Assembly: GCA_947467605.1 (NCBI GenBank)
Contig: CANIII010000004.1
Coordinates: 62,001 to 126,000 of the forward strand
Direction of reading: 5' to 3'
From: Acidobacteriota bacterium
GTDB taxonomy: Bacteria; Acidobacteriota; Vicinamibacteria; Vicinamibacterales; SCN-69-37
DNA length: 64,000 nt
Positions 30,439-40,440 of this stretch are shown piece after piece. Both the position numbers and the translations under genes were made by a program. The notes under the pieces are model-generated. The model saw only the letters and a program-made list of their open reading frames with translations, searched no databases and was not told where the DNA came from. Numbering within the stretch: position 1 is the stretch's first letter; each line of letters begins with the position of its first letter.

Positions 30439-32361
30439 ATGCGCACTCGTTCGGTGGTGGGCGCCGCGGTCTTCTACGTGGCACTCACCCTGGTGCTGAC
30501 CTATCCGTTCAGCACGCACCTGGCCACTCATGTCCTGTCGCTCGGCACCGACATGGATCTGGCCATCTGGACGATTGGCTGGGATGTGCAGGCGCTCACG
30601 CATCATCCATGGGCGATCTTCGACGCCAACATCTTCTTTCCTTTTCACAACACGCTGGCCTATTCCGAGAATCTGATTGGCAGCGCGCTCCTGGCTGCGC
30701 CCATCATCTGGTTGACCGGCAACACCATCCTCGCCATGAACGTCGTGGTGCTATTTTCGGTCGCGGCGAGCGCGTTCGGTGCGTTTCTGCTGGCGCGATA
30801 CCTGCGGCTGTCGACAGGGGCCGCACTGATCGCCGGCACGATTGCCGGGTTCGCACCGCCGCGATTCTTTCGCATGGATCAACTGCCGATCTCAACCGTG
30901 GAGTGGATTCCCTTCACGTTGCTCGCGCTCCACATGTACTTCGATACCGGACGTGCGCGGTATCTGCGCATCGCGATCGCGCTTTACTCGTTGCAGGCGA
31001 TCACGAGCGGACACGCGGCCGCGATGCTGACGCTCGCTATCGCGATGTTACTCGTCTGGAAATGCCTGACCGGCGAACCGATCGCCGTTGTGCGTCGTCT
31101 GCGTGATGCGGGCTGGGTCGGGGCAGTGGCCATGGTGCCAACGCTGCTCATCTACATTCCGTACAAGTTGGCACAGTCCGAGGTCGGGCTGAAACGCATC
31201 TACGAAGAATGGTGGATGGCGACCTCCAGCTACTTCACCTCACCAACGATCGTCCATCAATGGCTGCTCGCGCAGATGCCCGATTGGCACTGGCTCAAGG
31301 GCGAACCCGACGCGTGGCTATTTCCGGGCGTGCTGCCGCTGGTGCTGGGTGCGCTCGCGTTGTGGCTCCACGCCACCGCGGCGGCACCCGCTGACGCCCA
31401 TCGTCGGTGGCGTCGCATCGCCGTCGGGCTTGAGGTGTGCTCCGTGGCGTTGCTGGCGCTGTCGATCCGCGTCGCGCTCACCGGTGGTGTGCGATGGCGA
31501 GCGGGCAACACGGTGTTGTTCACGTCGCATGGCGCAACGCCGTGGTTGCAGCTCGTGGTGATGGTGGCGTTGCGATTCCTGCTGCGCGCGCGCGCGCCGC
31601 TCGCGTGGGCACCGCGAGCGCAGCGTATCGCCGCTTGGTTCGCGGTATGGCGCCGCTCGTTCAACACCCTGGACCATCTCTGGCTCTACGCGTCGATCTT
31701 CCTGATGTGTGTGTGGCTGTCGTTGGGGCCGCCCTTCGATATCTGGCGTTTCATATATTGGATACCGGGCCTGAACTTCGTCCGCATGCCGTCACGCTTC
31801 ACCGTGCTGGGGATGCTGGCATTGGGCCTGATGGCCGCGTCGGGGTTTGACCGACTGATGTCCGCGCGGCGCGCCAGCCTGAGCCTCGGCGTCGCGACTC
31901 TGTGCATCGCGGGCCTGGTCGCCGAGTTCGCGATGCTGCCGATGACGTCCGAGCCGTACGACGTGACGCCGCCGGCCATCGATCAGTGGGTGGGCACGCA
32001 GCCGCAGCCGATGGCACTCCTCGAGATGCCGTTGTCGGATTCACTGGGCACACCGAGCCGCGAGCGATGGACCACGCGTTTCATGGTGCATTCGATGGCG
32101 CACTGGAAGCCGCTGTTCGTCGGATTCAGCGGCATCCAACCGCCTGGCTACCAGGACAATTATTGGACGATGGTGAAGTTTCCGGATGCCGAGAGCCTCG
32201 CGCTGGCCCGGAGGCTCGGCATCACCCACGTCATCCTGCACACGTCGCTCGTGGACCCTGGTCAGCGCGCATTCGTGGAAGGCCAGTACGCGCAGTTCGC
32301 CAATGACGTGCAACTCGTGCACACTGAAGGTGAAGGTCGCCTCTACGCCATCAAGCCGTAG
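30439..32361 (+). CDS. Polytopic membrane protein, glycosyltransferase (GT-C)-like
   Basis: A 640-residue integral membrane protein with about 11-12 hydrophobic segments. The first periplasmic loop holds acidic residues and an amphipathic stretch (LSLGTDMDLAIWTIGWDVQAL), as in GT-C lipid-linked sugar transferases, and later FAPPRFFRMDQLPISTVEWIPF and WIPGLNFVRMPSRFTVLG. The C-terminal 120 residues form a soluble domain (MALLEMPLSD, FSGIQPPGYQDNYW, RRLGITHVILHTSLVDP). It resembles the many such proteins in Acidobacteriota that are annotated only as membrane or glycosyltransferase proteins. Donor and acceptor are unknown. Confidence 0.7.
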   Translation: MRTRSVVGAAVFYVALTLVLTYPFSTHLATHVLSLGTDMDLAIWTIGWDVQALTHHPWAIFDANIFFPFHNTLAYSENLIGSALLAAPIIWLTGNTILAMNVVVLFSVAASAFGAFLLARYLRLSTGAALIAGTIAGFAPPRFFRMDQLPISTVEWIPFTLLALHMYFDTGRARYLRIAIALYSLQAITSGHAAAMLTLAIAMLLVWKCLTGEPIAVVRRLRDAGWVGAVAMVPTLLIYIPYKLAQSEVGLKRIYEEWWMATSSYFTSPTIVHQWLLAQMPDWHWLKGEPDAWLFPGVLPLVLGALALWLHATAAAPADAHRRWRRIAVGLEVCSVALLALSIRVALTGGVRWRAGNTVLFTSHGATPWLQLVVMVALRFLLRARAPLAWAPRAQRIAAWFAVWRRSFNTLDHLWLYASIFLMCVWLSLGPPFDIWRFIYWIPGLNFVRMPSRFTVLGMLALGLMAASGFDRLMSARRASLSLGVATLCIAGLVAEFAMLPMTSEPYDVTPPAIDQWVGTQPQPMALLEMPLSDSLGTPSRERWTTRFMVHSMAHWKPLFVGFSGIQPPGYQDNYWTMVKFPDAESLALARRLGITHVILHTSLVDPGQRAFVEGQYAQFANDVQLVHTEGEGRLYAIKP

Positions 32362-32398
32362 CGGGTGTCTAACAGGGCAGGAGCCAGAGGAGATGACC

Positions 32399-32944
32399 AT
32401 GCGGAGCGCGCTGACGAGACACGTGAACGATCTGCTGATCACAGCGGTCGCCCTGGTGGCGCTCGCGTCGGTCGTGGGCGCACAGGCGCCCGCGTCTGCG
32501 GCGAAACCCAACTTCGGCGGCGCGTGGGTATTTGATGCCGATGCGACGAAGGTCAATGCCGACGCCGCGAAGATGAACGGCCTGGCGCTGTTCACCGAGA
32601 CGTTCACGGCTGAGCAGGATGCGAAGGCATTCACGATGCACGTGGATCTTGGCCCTATGGTGGTCACCGCGGTCTATAAACTCGATGGCTCCGTTAGTAA
32701 GAACACGTCGCCGCCGAGCGTGCCGAATGCCCCGCCGATCGAGGTGACCTCCTACGCGACGTGGGAAGGCAAGACGCTGGTCATCACGTCCACGAGCGCA
32801 TCGCCAAGCGCCAACGGACCGGTCGAAGTGAAATCCACGCGCAAGCTCTGGCTCGACGCCAAGGGACGCGTCGTGATCGAACGCACGGGCACACCGCGCA
32901 ACATGGTGCCCCCAAGCCGTAGCGTGTACTCCAGAAAGCCCTGA
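32399..32944 (+). CDS. Small exported protein of unknown function
   Basis: A 181-residue protein with signal peptide (LLITAVALVALASVVGAQA) and the opening PNFGGAWVFDADATKVNADA, a motif common in secreted Acidobacteriota proteins with a lipocalin-like small beta-barrel. Strands continue: AFTMHVDLGPMVVTAVYKLDGS, VTSYATWEGKTLVITSTS, STRKLWLDAKGRVVIERTG. GAGG lies 8 bases before the ATG at 32399, which favours it over the ATG at 32393. It ends 1 base from the end of the convergent ADOP gene. Binding partner unknown. Confidence 0.68.
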   Translation: MRSALTRHVNDLLITAVALVALASVVGAQAPASAAKPNFGGAWVFDADATKVNADAAKMNGLALFTETFTAEQDAKAFTMHVDLGPMVVTAVYKLDGSVSKNTSPPSVPNAPPIEVTSYATWEGKTLVITSTSASPSANGPVEVKSTRKLWLDAKGRVVIERTGTPRNMVPPSRSVYSRKP

Positions 32945-32945
32945 C

Positions 32946-35405
32946 CTATTCGGCCCGCAGCGCCGCGAGCGGGTCGATCCCCGCGGCGCGCCGTGCGGGG
33001 ATGTAGGTCGCCAGTACCGCGACCAGCACCAACAGCCCGCTCGTGGCGCCGAACGCGACCGGATCAAGTCGGCCCACGCCGAAGAGCAGCCCGGCACTCG
33101 CGAGTCCGGCTGCGGCGGCGCCCGCGAGCGCCAGTCCAATAACCCCGCCAACGAGCGTCAGCCGCAGCCCCTGGCCGAGCACCAGGCGAATCACCTCCCG
33201 CCGATCGGCGCCGAGCGCCATGCGCACGCCAATCTCGCGCGTGCGCCGCGTCACGGCGTAGGCCATTACGCCATAGAGACCGATCGCCGCCAGCAACAGC
33301 GCCAGCGCGCCGAGCGAGCCGGCGACGGAGGCCGCGATCAACTGTGGCAGCATGCCGAGCGACGCGACCTCACTCATCCGTTGTAAGTCGACGAGCGGAA
33401 GGTCCGGATCAATCGCGCGAAGGGTCTGACGCACCGACGCGGTGAGATCCGCGGTCGTCGTGTTGCGGCGGTCTCGCGCGATGAAGAACTGCGCGCGCTG
33501 CCACGGTTCCTGGCTGAGCGGCACGTAGATGAAGTTGCGCTGCGCCTCGCCGATCCATCGGTACTTTGCGTTCCGCGCGATACCGACCACAGTGATGGTC
33601 TTGATCTCGTCGTGTCGGCCCGGTCGAAAATCGCCGCACTCGAGCTGTTTGCCGAGCGGGTCCTCGCCGGGCCACAACTCCGCGGCAAACTGCTCGTTGA
33701 GAATGGCCACGCGCGAGCCGCCCGTGCGGTCGTCCACCGTGAAGTTACGACCGCTCATGATCGGCAACTCCATCGTCGGTAGAAACTCCGGCGAGATGAT
33801 GTTCCAGTCGGCGTTGATCTCGCGCCCGGCGCCGGTATCGCCCTTGCGACGCAGATTGCCGAGCCCAAGTCCGCCGCCATCGAGCGGCACCATGGCGGCC
33901 ACGGCCACGCGCGAGACGCCCGGAATCGCTTCGAGTCCGTGGCGCACCTGTTCAGTGATCGCGGGACTCTGCGCGTCGGTGTAGTGACCCAGGCTGATGT
34001 CGATATGCGCGACGTCGATGCCGGTGACGCGAAATCCGGGATTGACCGTCGCGGCTGAACTCAAGGACCGCAGCAGGAGCGCCGCGACGACAAGGAGGAG
34101 GAGACAGAGACCCATCTGTGCCGACACGAGCACATGGCGAAGCCGCTGACGTCCCGGTGCAGACTGGTCGGCTTTCAGACTCACGGTCAAATGTGGCTGG
34201 CTGCTTTGCCAGGCCGGCACGAGGCCCGTCACCAGGCCCGCGACCAGCGCCAGGCCAAACGTGAACACCAGCACCCGCCAGTCCATCGTCAACGCGATGT
34301 TGACGGGAAATGGCAGCGTGGGCAGCAATGCCCAGAGCGTCTGGGTCATCCACAAGGCGAGGAGTGTCGCCGCGAGGCCCCCGGCGACAAACAGCAACAG
34401 GCATTCGGCCAGCAGTTGCTGCATCAGATCCCATCGGCTGGCGCCCAGCGCGACACGTACCGACATCTCGCGACCTCGTGCGGCCGCACGAGCGAGGAGC
34501 AGGCCAGCGAGATTCGTACACGCGAGCAACAGCACGAGACCGACGATCGTCATGAGCACGGCGACGAGGGGGCCGATGTAGTCGCCGGCTTCGCCAGGCA
34601 CTCGGCTCGACGGCATCACGGCGGCGCCGTTGGATCCCATCGCCTCCGGAAACTGCTTGCCGAGATCCGCCGTGATGGCCTTGAGATCCTGTCGCACGTC
34701 GGCGATCGTGACGCCGGGTTTCAGGCGTCCGCCCGCGACGAGCCACGTGTTTTCGCGCTTTGTGAAGAGGTTGTCGGCCGGCAGCGCGCGCGTGTATGTG
34801 GTGAGTGGTACCCAGACATCAGGCGACAGGATCGTGGTGCCTTGAAATCCTGGCGGCGTGACGGCGGCGACGGTGAAGTGATCGCCGTTGATCACCACGT
34901 CGCGGCCCGCAATCGTGGGATCGGCCGCGAAAGCGCGACGCCAGAATCGATCGCTGAGCACCACCTGTCGGAGCGGTGTGCCCACCACTTCCTGATTCGC
35001 GTGGTAGAAGGCACCGAGTGCCGGCGTGACGCCAAGCACATCGAAGAACCCCGCGCTGCACAACTGACCGTAGATCCGCTCGGCGCCGTCCGCGCGGCCG
35101 AGGCTCAACGGCTTCGGTTCGATACCGCAGGCGTACATGCCCGTGAGCGTCCGGTTGCGATCTCGCAGGTCTGCAAAATTCAGATACGACATCGTGTCGA
35201 ACTGGCTGTTCGGCCGAGTGAGGCCAATGTCGACGAGCTGCCGGGGCGACGCGATCCCAGCCGTCGGCGCCAGTAGGATGGCATTGGCGGCCGAAAAGAT
35301 CGTGGCGTTGGCGCCGATGCCGATCGCCAGGGAAGCGACCGCTGTGAACGTGAACAGTGGCTGCCGGGCAAACAGGCGCAGCGCGTGTGTGAGGTGTCGC
35401 GTCAT
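32946..35405 (-). CDS. ADOP family ABC-type permease (MacB/FtsX fold)
   Basis: An 819-residue inner-membrane protein of the Acidobacterial duplicated orphan permease family. The N-terminal helix (ALRLFARQPLFTFTAVASLAIGIGANATIFSAANAILL) is the MacB-type start, then a periplasmic core domain, an FtsX-like four-helix domain (VAVLMTIVGLVLLLACTNLAGLLLARAAARGREMSVRVALGASRWDL), a second periplasmic domain, and a second FtsX domain ending ARRAAGIDPLAALRAE. No ATPase gene is adjacent, as is usual for this group. TAATAA lies 5 bases before the ATG at 35405, which fixes the start. Confidence 0.9.
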   Translation of the reverse strand: MTRHLTHALRLFARQPLFTFTAVASLAIGIGANATIFSAANAILLAPTAGIASPRQLVDIGLTRPNSQFDTMSYLNFADLRDRNRTLTGMYACGIEPKPLSLGRADGAERIYGQLCSAGFFDVLGVTPALGAFYHANQEVVGTPLRQVVLSDRFWRRAFAADPTIAGRDVVINGDHFTVAAVTPPGFQGTTILSPDVWVPLTTYTRALPADNLFTKRENTWLVAGGRLKPGVTIADVRQDLKAITADLGKQFPEAMGSNGAAVMPSSRVPGEAGDYIGPLVAVLMTIVGLVLLLACTNLAGLLLARAAARGREMSVRVALGASRWDLMQQLLAECLLLFVAGGLAATLLALWMTQTLWALLPTLPFPVNIALTMDWRVLVFTFGLALVAGLVTGLVPAWQSSQPHLTVSLKADQSAPGRQRLRHVLVSAQMGLCLLLLVVAALLLRSLSSAATVNPGFRVTGIDVAHIDISLGHYTDAQSPAITEQVRHGLEAIPGVSRVAVAAMVPLDGGGLGLGNLRRKGDTGAGREINADWNIISPEFLPTMELPIMSGRNFTVDDRTGGSRVAILNEQFAAELWPGEDPLGKQLECGDFRPGRHDEIKTITVVGIARNAKYRWIGEAQRNFIYVPLSQEPWQRAQFFIARDRRNTTTADLTASVRQTLRAIDPDLPLVDLQRMSEVASLGMLPQLIAASVAGSLGALALLLAAIGLYGVMAYAVTRRTREIGVRMALGADRREVIRLVLGQGLRLTLVGGVIGLALAGAAAAGLASAGLLFGVGRLDPVAFGATSGLLVLVAVLATYIPARRAAGIDPLAALRAE

Positions 35406-35410
35406 GCCGG

Positions 35411-35416
35411 TTATTA
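35411..35416 (-). promoter_or_regulatory. -10 element of ADOP gene (leaderless)
   Basis: On the minus strand TAATAA lies 5 bases before the ATG at 35405. Confidence 0.5.
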
Positions 35417-35453
35417 CGCAGAATCGCGACCAAGGTGAACCCCGTTCTTCCGG

Positions 35454-35459
35454 TAGGCT
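35454..35459 (+). promoter_or_regulatory. -10 element of P-type ATPase gene (leaderless)
   Basis: TAGGCT lies 6 bases before the GTG at 35466, with no ribosome-binding site. Confidence 0.45.
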
Positions 35460-35465
35460 AGGACG

Positions 35466-37769
35466 GTGGCGATAGATCCGATCTGCGGGATGGCCGTTGA
35501 TCCGGCGAAGACCAAGTGGACGCACGCGCACGACGGCGTCGACTACTTCTTCTGCTCGGAAGGCTGCAAGATCAAGTTCGTCGAAGCGATGAAAGTGCCC
35601 GGCGCCCCGATCCCCACGCCGCCGAACCGGACCCCCAGGCTCAAATCGAACCCTCACGCTCTTCCGAACCCCAAGGTTCAGTCGAACCCCTTCTTCGTCT
35701 GTCCCATGCATCCCGAGATCCGTCAGCCGAACCCAGGTGACTGTTCGATCTGCGGTATGCCGCTCGAGCCCGAGGTGCCGTCCGCAGCCGGAGACGACGC
35801 GACCCGACACGAGTTGAGGGACCTGCACCGGCGTCTCTGGACCAGCGTCGTGCTGGCGGCGCCGTTGCTTGTGCTCGCGATGGGCGGGTTCGCGTATCCC
35901 CTCGCGGAGTTACTGCTCGCGGCTCCGGTGGTGCTCTGGGCGGCGTGGCCCTTTCATGTGCGCGCGTTCAACTCGATGCGCACTGGCAACCTGAATATGT
36001 TCACGCTGATCGGCATGGGCGTCAGCGCGGCATTCATCTACAGCGTGATCGCCGTCATCGCGCCCGATCAATTTCCAGCGTCGGCGCGTGACCACCACGG
36101 CGACGTGGCGCGCTACTTCGAGGCCGCAGCCGTGATTGTGGCGCTCGTGCTCGTGGGCCAGGTGCTCGAGCTGCGCGCGCGCGTCGAGACAGGTGCGGCC
36201 GTCAAAGCGCTGATGGGGCTGTTTGCGCCCGTCGCTCGACGCGTGAACGACAGCGGCCACGACGAAGAGATCCCCCTCGAGCATGTGCATGTCGGCGACC
36301 GGCTCCGCGTGCGGCCAGGCGAGAAAGTGCCCGTCGATGGCATCGTGCTCGACGGTGGGTCATCGATCGACGAGTCGATGGTCTCAGGTGAACCGTTGCC
36401 TGTGGAGAAGCGCGCAGGCGATCGCGTCGTGGGCGCCACCATGAATGGCACGGGCACGTTTGTCATGCGCGCAGATAAGGTCGGTGCCGACACACTCCTG
36501 GCACGCATCATTGCGATGGTCGCTGAAGCCCAGCGCTCCCGCGCTCCGATTCAACGACTCGCCGATCGCGTCTCCGCCTACTTCGTGGTCACGGTGATGG
36601 TGGTGGCCATCGCGACATTCGCGGTGTGGGCGTGGCTCGGCCCCGAGCCGCGACTCGCGCATGGGCTCGTCAATGCGGTCGCTGTGCTGATCATCGCGTG
36701 CCCGTGTGCGTTGGGCCTCGCCACGCCGATGTCGATCATGGTGGCTGCTGGCAGAGGCGCATCGATGGGCGTGCTGTTCCGCAACGCCGAAGCGATTGAA
36801 GTGATGCAGTCGGTCGACACGATCGCCGTGGACAAGACCGGCACGCTGACCGAGGGACGTCCCAGTCTCGCGGTCGTTGAGCCGGCACCCGGCATGGAGG
36901 CGGATCGACTGATTCGTCTCGTCGCGACGCTCGAGCGTGCGAGCGAGCACCCGCTTGCATCGGCCTTCGCCACCGGAGCGGCGGCGCGCGGCGTCACGCT
37001 CGGTGAGGCTGGCGCATTCAGTGCCATCGCCGGACGCGGCATTCGCGGCGAGGTGGATGGCCACGTCGTGTCGGTCGGCACCGAAGACCTCATGTCGTTG
37101 ATCGGCATCGATACCGGCCCGATCGTCGGGCGCGCAGCTGCGCTCCGCGCCGAAGGGCATACCGTGATGCTGGCCGGTGTCGATGGCGCGTTGGCCGGAC
37201 TGATGTCAGTCGTCGATCCCATCAAGTCCACGACGCCGTCGGCGATCGCCGCTTTGCAGGCGGATGGCGTGCGTGTGGTAATGCTGACTGGCGATCACGA
37301 GACCACGGCCCGGGCCGTGGCGGCATCGCTCAAGCTGGATGACGTGTTTGCCGGTGTGTTGCCGGACGGAAAAGCCGCGGTGATCGCCGCGCTCGTCGCC
37401 GAGGGGCGCATCGTTGCCATGGCCGGAGATGGCATCAACGACGCGCCGGCCCTGGCCCGCGCGCACGTGGGCATCGCGATGGGCACGGGCACGGACGTGG
37501 CGATGGCCAGCGCGAGCGTCACCCTGGTGCGCGGTGACCTGGCCGGCATCGTCCGCGCACGCGCGCTGTCGCGTCTCACCATGCGAAACATCCGACAAAA
37601 TCTCTGGTTTGCCTTCCTCTACAACTCTCTCGGAGTACCACTGGCCGCGGGTGTGTTGTATCCATTCTTCGGTTTCTTGCTCAGTCCGATGTTCGCCGCG
37701 GCAGCAATGAGCCTCAGCTCGGTGTCGGTGATCTCGAATGCGCTGCGGCTGCGGAGCGCCAAGCTGTGA
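35466..37769 (+). CDS. Copper-type P1B ATPase with N-terminal YHS and heavy-metal-binding domains
   Basis: A 767-residue heavy-metal exporting ATPase. N-terminal YHS domain ([13 protein letters not shown] ... [13 protein letters not shown]), then a small heavy-metal-binding domain ([27 protein letters not shown]) instead of the classical HMA domain. Transport motif CPC at 412-414 ([12 protein letters not shown]), phosphorylated Asp 456 in [32 protein letters not shown] points to Cu+ or Ag+. About eight membrane helices. The stop overlaps the deacetylase start by 4 bases. YHS plus this N-domain is common in CopA/SilP-like pumps of soil bacteria. Confidence 0.92.
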   Translation: MAIDPICGMAVDPAKTKWTHAHDGVDYFFCSEGCKIKFVEAMKVPGAPIPTPPNRTPRLKSNPHALPNPKVQSNPFFVCPMHPEIRQPNPGDCSICGMPLEPEVPSAAGDDATRHELRDLHRRLWTSVVLAAPLLVLAMGGFAYPLAELLLAAPVVLWAAWPFHVRAFNSMRTGNLNMFTLIGMGVSAAFIYSVIAVIAPDQFPASARDHHGDVARYFEAAAVIVALVLVGQVLELRARVETGAAVKALMGLFAPVARRVNDSGHDEEIPLEHVHVGDRLRVRPGEKVPVDGIVLDGGSSIDESMVSGEPLPVEKRAGDRVVGATMNGTGTFVMRADKVGADTLLARIIAMVAEAQRSRAPIQRLADRVSAYFVVTVMVVAIATFAVWAWLGPEPRLAHGLVNAVAVLIIACPCALGLATPMSIMVAAGRGASMGVLFRNAEAIEVMQSVDTIAVDKTGTLTEGRPSLAVVEPAPGMEADRLIRLVATLERASEHPLASAFATGAAARGVTLGEAGAFSAIAGRGIRGEVDGHVVSVGTEDLMSLIGIDTGPIVGRAAALRAEGHTVMLAGVDGALAGLMSVVDPIKSTTPSAIAALQADGVRVVMLTGDHETTARAVAASLKLDDVFAGVLPDGKAAVIAALVAEGRIVAMAGDGINDAPALARAHVGIAMGTGTDVAMASASVTLVRGDLAGIVRARALSRLTMRNIRQNLWFAFLYNSLGVPLAAGVLYPFFGFLLSPMFAAAAMSLSSVSVISNALRLRSAKL

Positions 37770-38476
37770 AGCGCGCGTGCCTGGTGCTGATCCTGGCGGG
37801 GATTGCTGCGCGCCCGTCGGTGGAAGCCGCAGGCACCGTCTTCACACGTGGACCGGCGAGCTGTCACGCGATCGCCTTCACGTTCGACCTGTGCCCCGTC
37901 AGCGAGGGGACGGGATTTGATGCGCCGCTGGTGTCCTATCTCATCGAGCATCACGTGCCGGCAACGTTCTTCGCGTCCGGTCGCTGGATCGAGACGCACG
38001 ATGCGGAGTTCCGGCGTCTGATCGCGCAGCCGTTCTTCGAAGTCGGCACGCATGGCGAGGCGCACGCGCACATGCCACGACTCTCGGCCACAGCGCAGGC
38101 CGCCGAGGTGGCCGGACCCATTCGCACACTGCTGGAGCGCTATCGCCTGAGCGCGACGTTGTTTCGCCCGCCGTACGGCGAATACAACGACACGACGGTG
38201 CACGTGGCCGAGGCGGCGGGACAAACCACCGTGATGTGGTCGATCGTCTCCGGTGACCCGTACAAGAAGCTCACGACCGCTGCCATCGTCAACGACGTGG
38301 TGGGCCGCGCGAAGAACGGGAGCGTCATCATCTTTCACGCGAACGGGCGCGGCTGGCGCACAAAGGACATCTTGCCGCTGGTCTACGCACAGCTGGTGAC
38401 GACGAAGGGGTTCGCGCCCAAGACCATCTCTGGTCTGCGAGCGGGTTGCGCCAATGCCACCGCTCCGCTGCGGTAG
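37766..38476 (+). CDS. Exported polysaccharide deacetylase family protein (NodB fold)
   Basis: A 236-residue carbohydrate esterase-4-type protein with an N-terminal signal ([22 protein letters not shown]). Motif 1 is AFTFDLCP rather than TFDDG, so the second, metal-binding Asp is Leu. Motif 2 [10 protein letters not shown] keeps both histidines. Motif 3 RPPYGEYN is intact, and the end ([14 protein letters not shown]) matches the family. Loss of one metal ligand makes activity uncertain; some deacetylase-like proteins with this change may use other ligands. Translation is coupled to the ATPase by GTGA overlap. Confidence 0.82.
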   Translation: MKRACLVLILAGIAARPSVEAAGTVFTRGPASCHAIAFTFDLCPVSEGTGFDAPLVSYLIEHHVPATFFASGRWIETHDAEFRRLIAQPFFEVGTHGEAHAHMPRLSATAQAAEVAGPIRTLLERYRLSATLFRPPYGEYNDTTVHVAEAAGQTTVMWSIVSGDPYKKLTTAAIVNDVVGRAKNGSVIIFHANGRGWRTKDILPLVYAQLVTTKGFAPKTISGLRAGCANATAPLR

Positions 38477-38479
38477 GAT
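38474..38479 (+). promoter_or_regulatory. -10 element of mtnB (leaderless)
   Basis: TAGGAT lies 7 bases before the ATG at 38487. An in-frame ATG at 38478 overlaps it and is less likely to be used. Confidence 0.45.
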
Positions 38480-38486
38480 GCGCGTG

Positions 38487-39131
38487 ATGGCGACCCGACG
38501 AGTCGATCGCTGGACGAAACAGTCTGCCGCCCGTGCACTGGCGGACATTGGTCGGCGCTTCTACACGCGCGGATGGGTGATGGGCACGAGCGGCAACTTC
38601 AGCGTCGTGCGCTCGACTCGTCCCATGCGACTGGTGATCTCGGCCAGCTCCGTCCCAAAGGGCACGATGAGGGTCAAAGACTTTCTTGAAGTGAATGACC
38701 GCGGTGCGGCTGTTGAGCGTCGTGCGCCGCGACCGTCGGCCGAGACCCTGTTGCATGTGGAGATCGCGCGTCTGCGTGGCGCCGGCGCGGTGTTGCACAC
38801 GCACTCGATCTGGTCCACCTTGCTGTCGCAGCACTTCGTGGCTGGTGGAGGACTTGCGATCGAGGGCCTGGAGATGCTCAAGGGACTCAGCGGTGTCACG
38901 ACCCACGAGCATCGTGAGTGGATCCCGATCCTGCCGAACGATCAGGACATGACGCGATTATCGGAGCGATTGGTCGCGGTGCTCGCGGCACACCCGCAGT
39001 GCCACGCGGTGCTCCTGAGTGGACATGGCATGTACACGTGGGGCGATCGACTCGCGGATGCCGAGCGGCATGTTGAGATCCTGGAGTTCCTGCTCGAAGT
39101 CACCGGCCGTAGAATGGGCCCATGGCACTGA
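38487..39131 (+). CDS. mtnB: Methylthioribulose-1-phosphate dehydratase
   Basis: A 214-residue class II aldolase/adducin-fold enzyme. In methionine salvage it dehydrates 5-methylthioribulose-1-phosphate to the diketone intermediate. [24 protein letters not shown], the zinc ligands in [10 protein letters not shown] (His-x-His) and [11 protein letters not shown], and [10 protein letters not shown] match MtnB. It is followed by mtnD and mtnC in the correct pathway neighbourhood, which separates it from other sugar aldolases of the fold. It overlaps mtnD by 10 bases. Confidence 0.9.
   Translation: MATRRVDRWTKQSAARALADIGRRFYTRGWVMGTSGNFSVVRSTRPMRLVISASSVPKGTMRVKDFLEVNDRGAAVERRAPRPSAETLLHVEIARLRGAGAVLHTHSIWSTLLSQHFVAGGGLAIEGLEMLKGLSGVTTHEHREWIPILPNDQDMTRLSERLVAVLAAHPQCHAVLLSGHGMYTWGDRLADAERHVEILEFLLEVTGRRMGPWH
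39110..39115 (+). promoter_or_regulatory. Internal -10 element inside mtnB, before mtnD
   Basis: TAGAAT lies 6 bases before the mtnD ATG at 39122 although it is within the mtnB coding sequence. It may provide a separate leaderless transcript for mtnD-mtnC. Confidence 0.45.
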
Positions 39132-39694
39132 TTCGAATTCCGGCGGAGCAGCGCACGATTGAAGGCCACGCGGCTATCGCGGCATTTCTGTCTGGTCACG
39201 GCATCGACTACGAACGCGTCGAGCCTCGTCCGGGTGCGTTGTCGGACGCCACCGCTGAGGTCATCCTCGCGACCTACGCCGACAAAGTTGACGCGCTGAA
39301 GGCGCGTGGCGGCTACGTGACGGCCGATGTGATCGATGTGAAGCCAAACACGCCGAATCTCGACGCGATGCTGAAGAAGTTCAGCGCCGAGCACTGGCAC
39401 GACGAAGACGAGGTGCGCTACATCGTCGAAGGCCGCGGCGTGTTTCACATTCACCCGGTCGGTGGCGTCGTGTTCGCGATCGAAGTGGGGCAGGGCGATT
39501 TGATTCGCGTGCCCCGCGGCACGCATCATTGGTTTGATCTCTGCGAGGATCGACGGATTCGGGCGATTCGGTTGTTTCAGGACGTCTCGGGTTGGACGCC
39601 GCACTACACGCAGAGTGGCGCTGACACGCAGTTCCAACCGCTGTGTTTCGGCCCGGCCTATTTGCCACCACGCCTCACGCCGCCATCGCTGTGA
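39122..39694 (+). CDS. mtnD: Acireductone dioxygenase
   Basis: A 190-residue cupin. It oxidises acireductone with O2, with Fe2+ giving the methionine precursor keto acid. The metal site is visible as [19 protein letters not shown], with His-x-His followed by Glu, and the distant His in [10 protein letters not shown]. It overlaps mtnB by 10 bases and mtnC by 4 bases, so the three are one operon. The metal identity (Fe or Ni), which changes the product, cannot be read from sequence. Confidence 0.93.
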   Translation: MALIRIPAEQRTIEGHAAIAAFLSGHGIDYERVEPRPGALSDATAEVILATYADKVDALKARGGYVTADVIDVKPNTPNLDAMLKKFSAEHWHDEDEVRYIVEGRGVFHIHPVGGVVFAIEVGQGDLIRVPRGTHHWFDLCEDRRIRAIRLFQDVSGWTPHYTQSGADTQFQPLCFGPAYLPPRLTPPSL

Positions 39695-40416
39695 CCGAAG
39701 GTGTAGAGGTCGTCCTCCTCGACATCGAGGGCACGACGACGCCGATCGCGTTTGTGCATGAGGTGCTGTTTCCGTACGCGCGCACTGCGCTCGGCGGCTT
39801 CCTCGACGAGTGTTGGTCCGCGCGCGATGTGCAATCGGCGGTCACGTTGCTTGCCGCGGAGTACGCCGCGGACTCGGACGTTGGGGCGACGCCGCCGGCG
39901 TGGTCAGTGCCGCCCGACATCCCGTCCGTCGACGCGTACGCCCTGTGGTTGATGGATCGCGATCGCAAGTCACCAGGGCTCAAGGAACTGCAGGGTCTGA
40001 TCTGGAAGCGAGGCTATCGCGCGGGAGATCTTCGCGGCGAGTTGTTTCCCGACGTACCGCCGGCTTTCACGCGGTGGCGTGCCCGCGGCCTGCGCATCGC
40101 CATCTACTCGTCTGGCAGTGTGCTCGCGCAGCGGTTGTTGTTCAGCACGACGCCGTTCGGTGATCTCACGTCGGCCATCGACGCGTTCTTCGATACCGGA
40201 GTCGGCGCCAAAGTGCAGCGCGAGAGTTACACGCGCATCGCCGCGGCGCTCGGTGCTCGACCGGATGCGATCCTGTTTGTCTCGGACGTGTTGGCCGAAC
40301 TGTACGCCGCGCGTGACGCCGGGCTTCGACCGGCCCTGTCAGTGCGGCCCGGAAATACGCCGACCGCAGATGTGGGCGCGATTCCGGTGGTGAGATCGTT
40401 CGAAGAGCTCACCTGA
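39691..40416 (+). CDS. mtnC: Enolase-phosphatase E1
   Basis: A 241-residue haloacid-dehalogenase hydrolase that enolises and dephosphorylates the diketone to acireductone in methionine salvage. Motif I is [12 protein letters not shown] (Asp-x-Glu-Gly, typical for MtnC), motif [11 protein letters not shown], and later [22 protein letters not shown] and [17 protein letters not shown]. The GTG at 39691 is chosen because it overlaps the mtnD stop (GTGA) and the fold begins there; an ATG at 39643 would overlap mtnD by 52 bases. Genes mtnA and mtnK or mtnP are not in the window. Confidence 0.92.
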   Translation: MTEGVEVVLLDIEGTTTPIAFVHEVLFPYARTALGGFLDECWSARDVQSAVTLLAAEYAADSDVGATPPAWSVPPDIPSVDAYALWLMDRDRKSPGLKELQGLIWKRGYRAGDLRGELFPDVPPAFTRWRARGLRIAIYSSGSVLAQRLLFSTTPFGDLTSAIDAFFDTGVGAKVQRESYTRIAAALGARPDAILFVSDVLAELYAARDAGLRPALSVRPGNTPTADVGAIPVVRSFEELT

Positions 40417-40424
40417 TTTCGTCG

Positions 40425-40430
40425 TATCCT
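40425..40430 (+). promoter_or_regulatory. -10-like element before Nudix gene
   Basis: TATCCT lies 10 bases before the ATG at 40441 and no ribosome-binding site is visible. This is a weak match to the leaderless pattern. Confidence 0.3.
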
Positions 40431-40440
40431 CAGCACCACG

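Noticed and set aside
38478-38480. ATG at 38478 as the mtnB start
   Set aside because: It overlaps the likely -10 hexamer TAGGAT; the ATG at 38487 has the spacing seen at other leaderless genes here.
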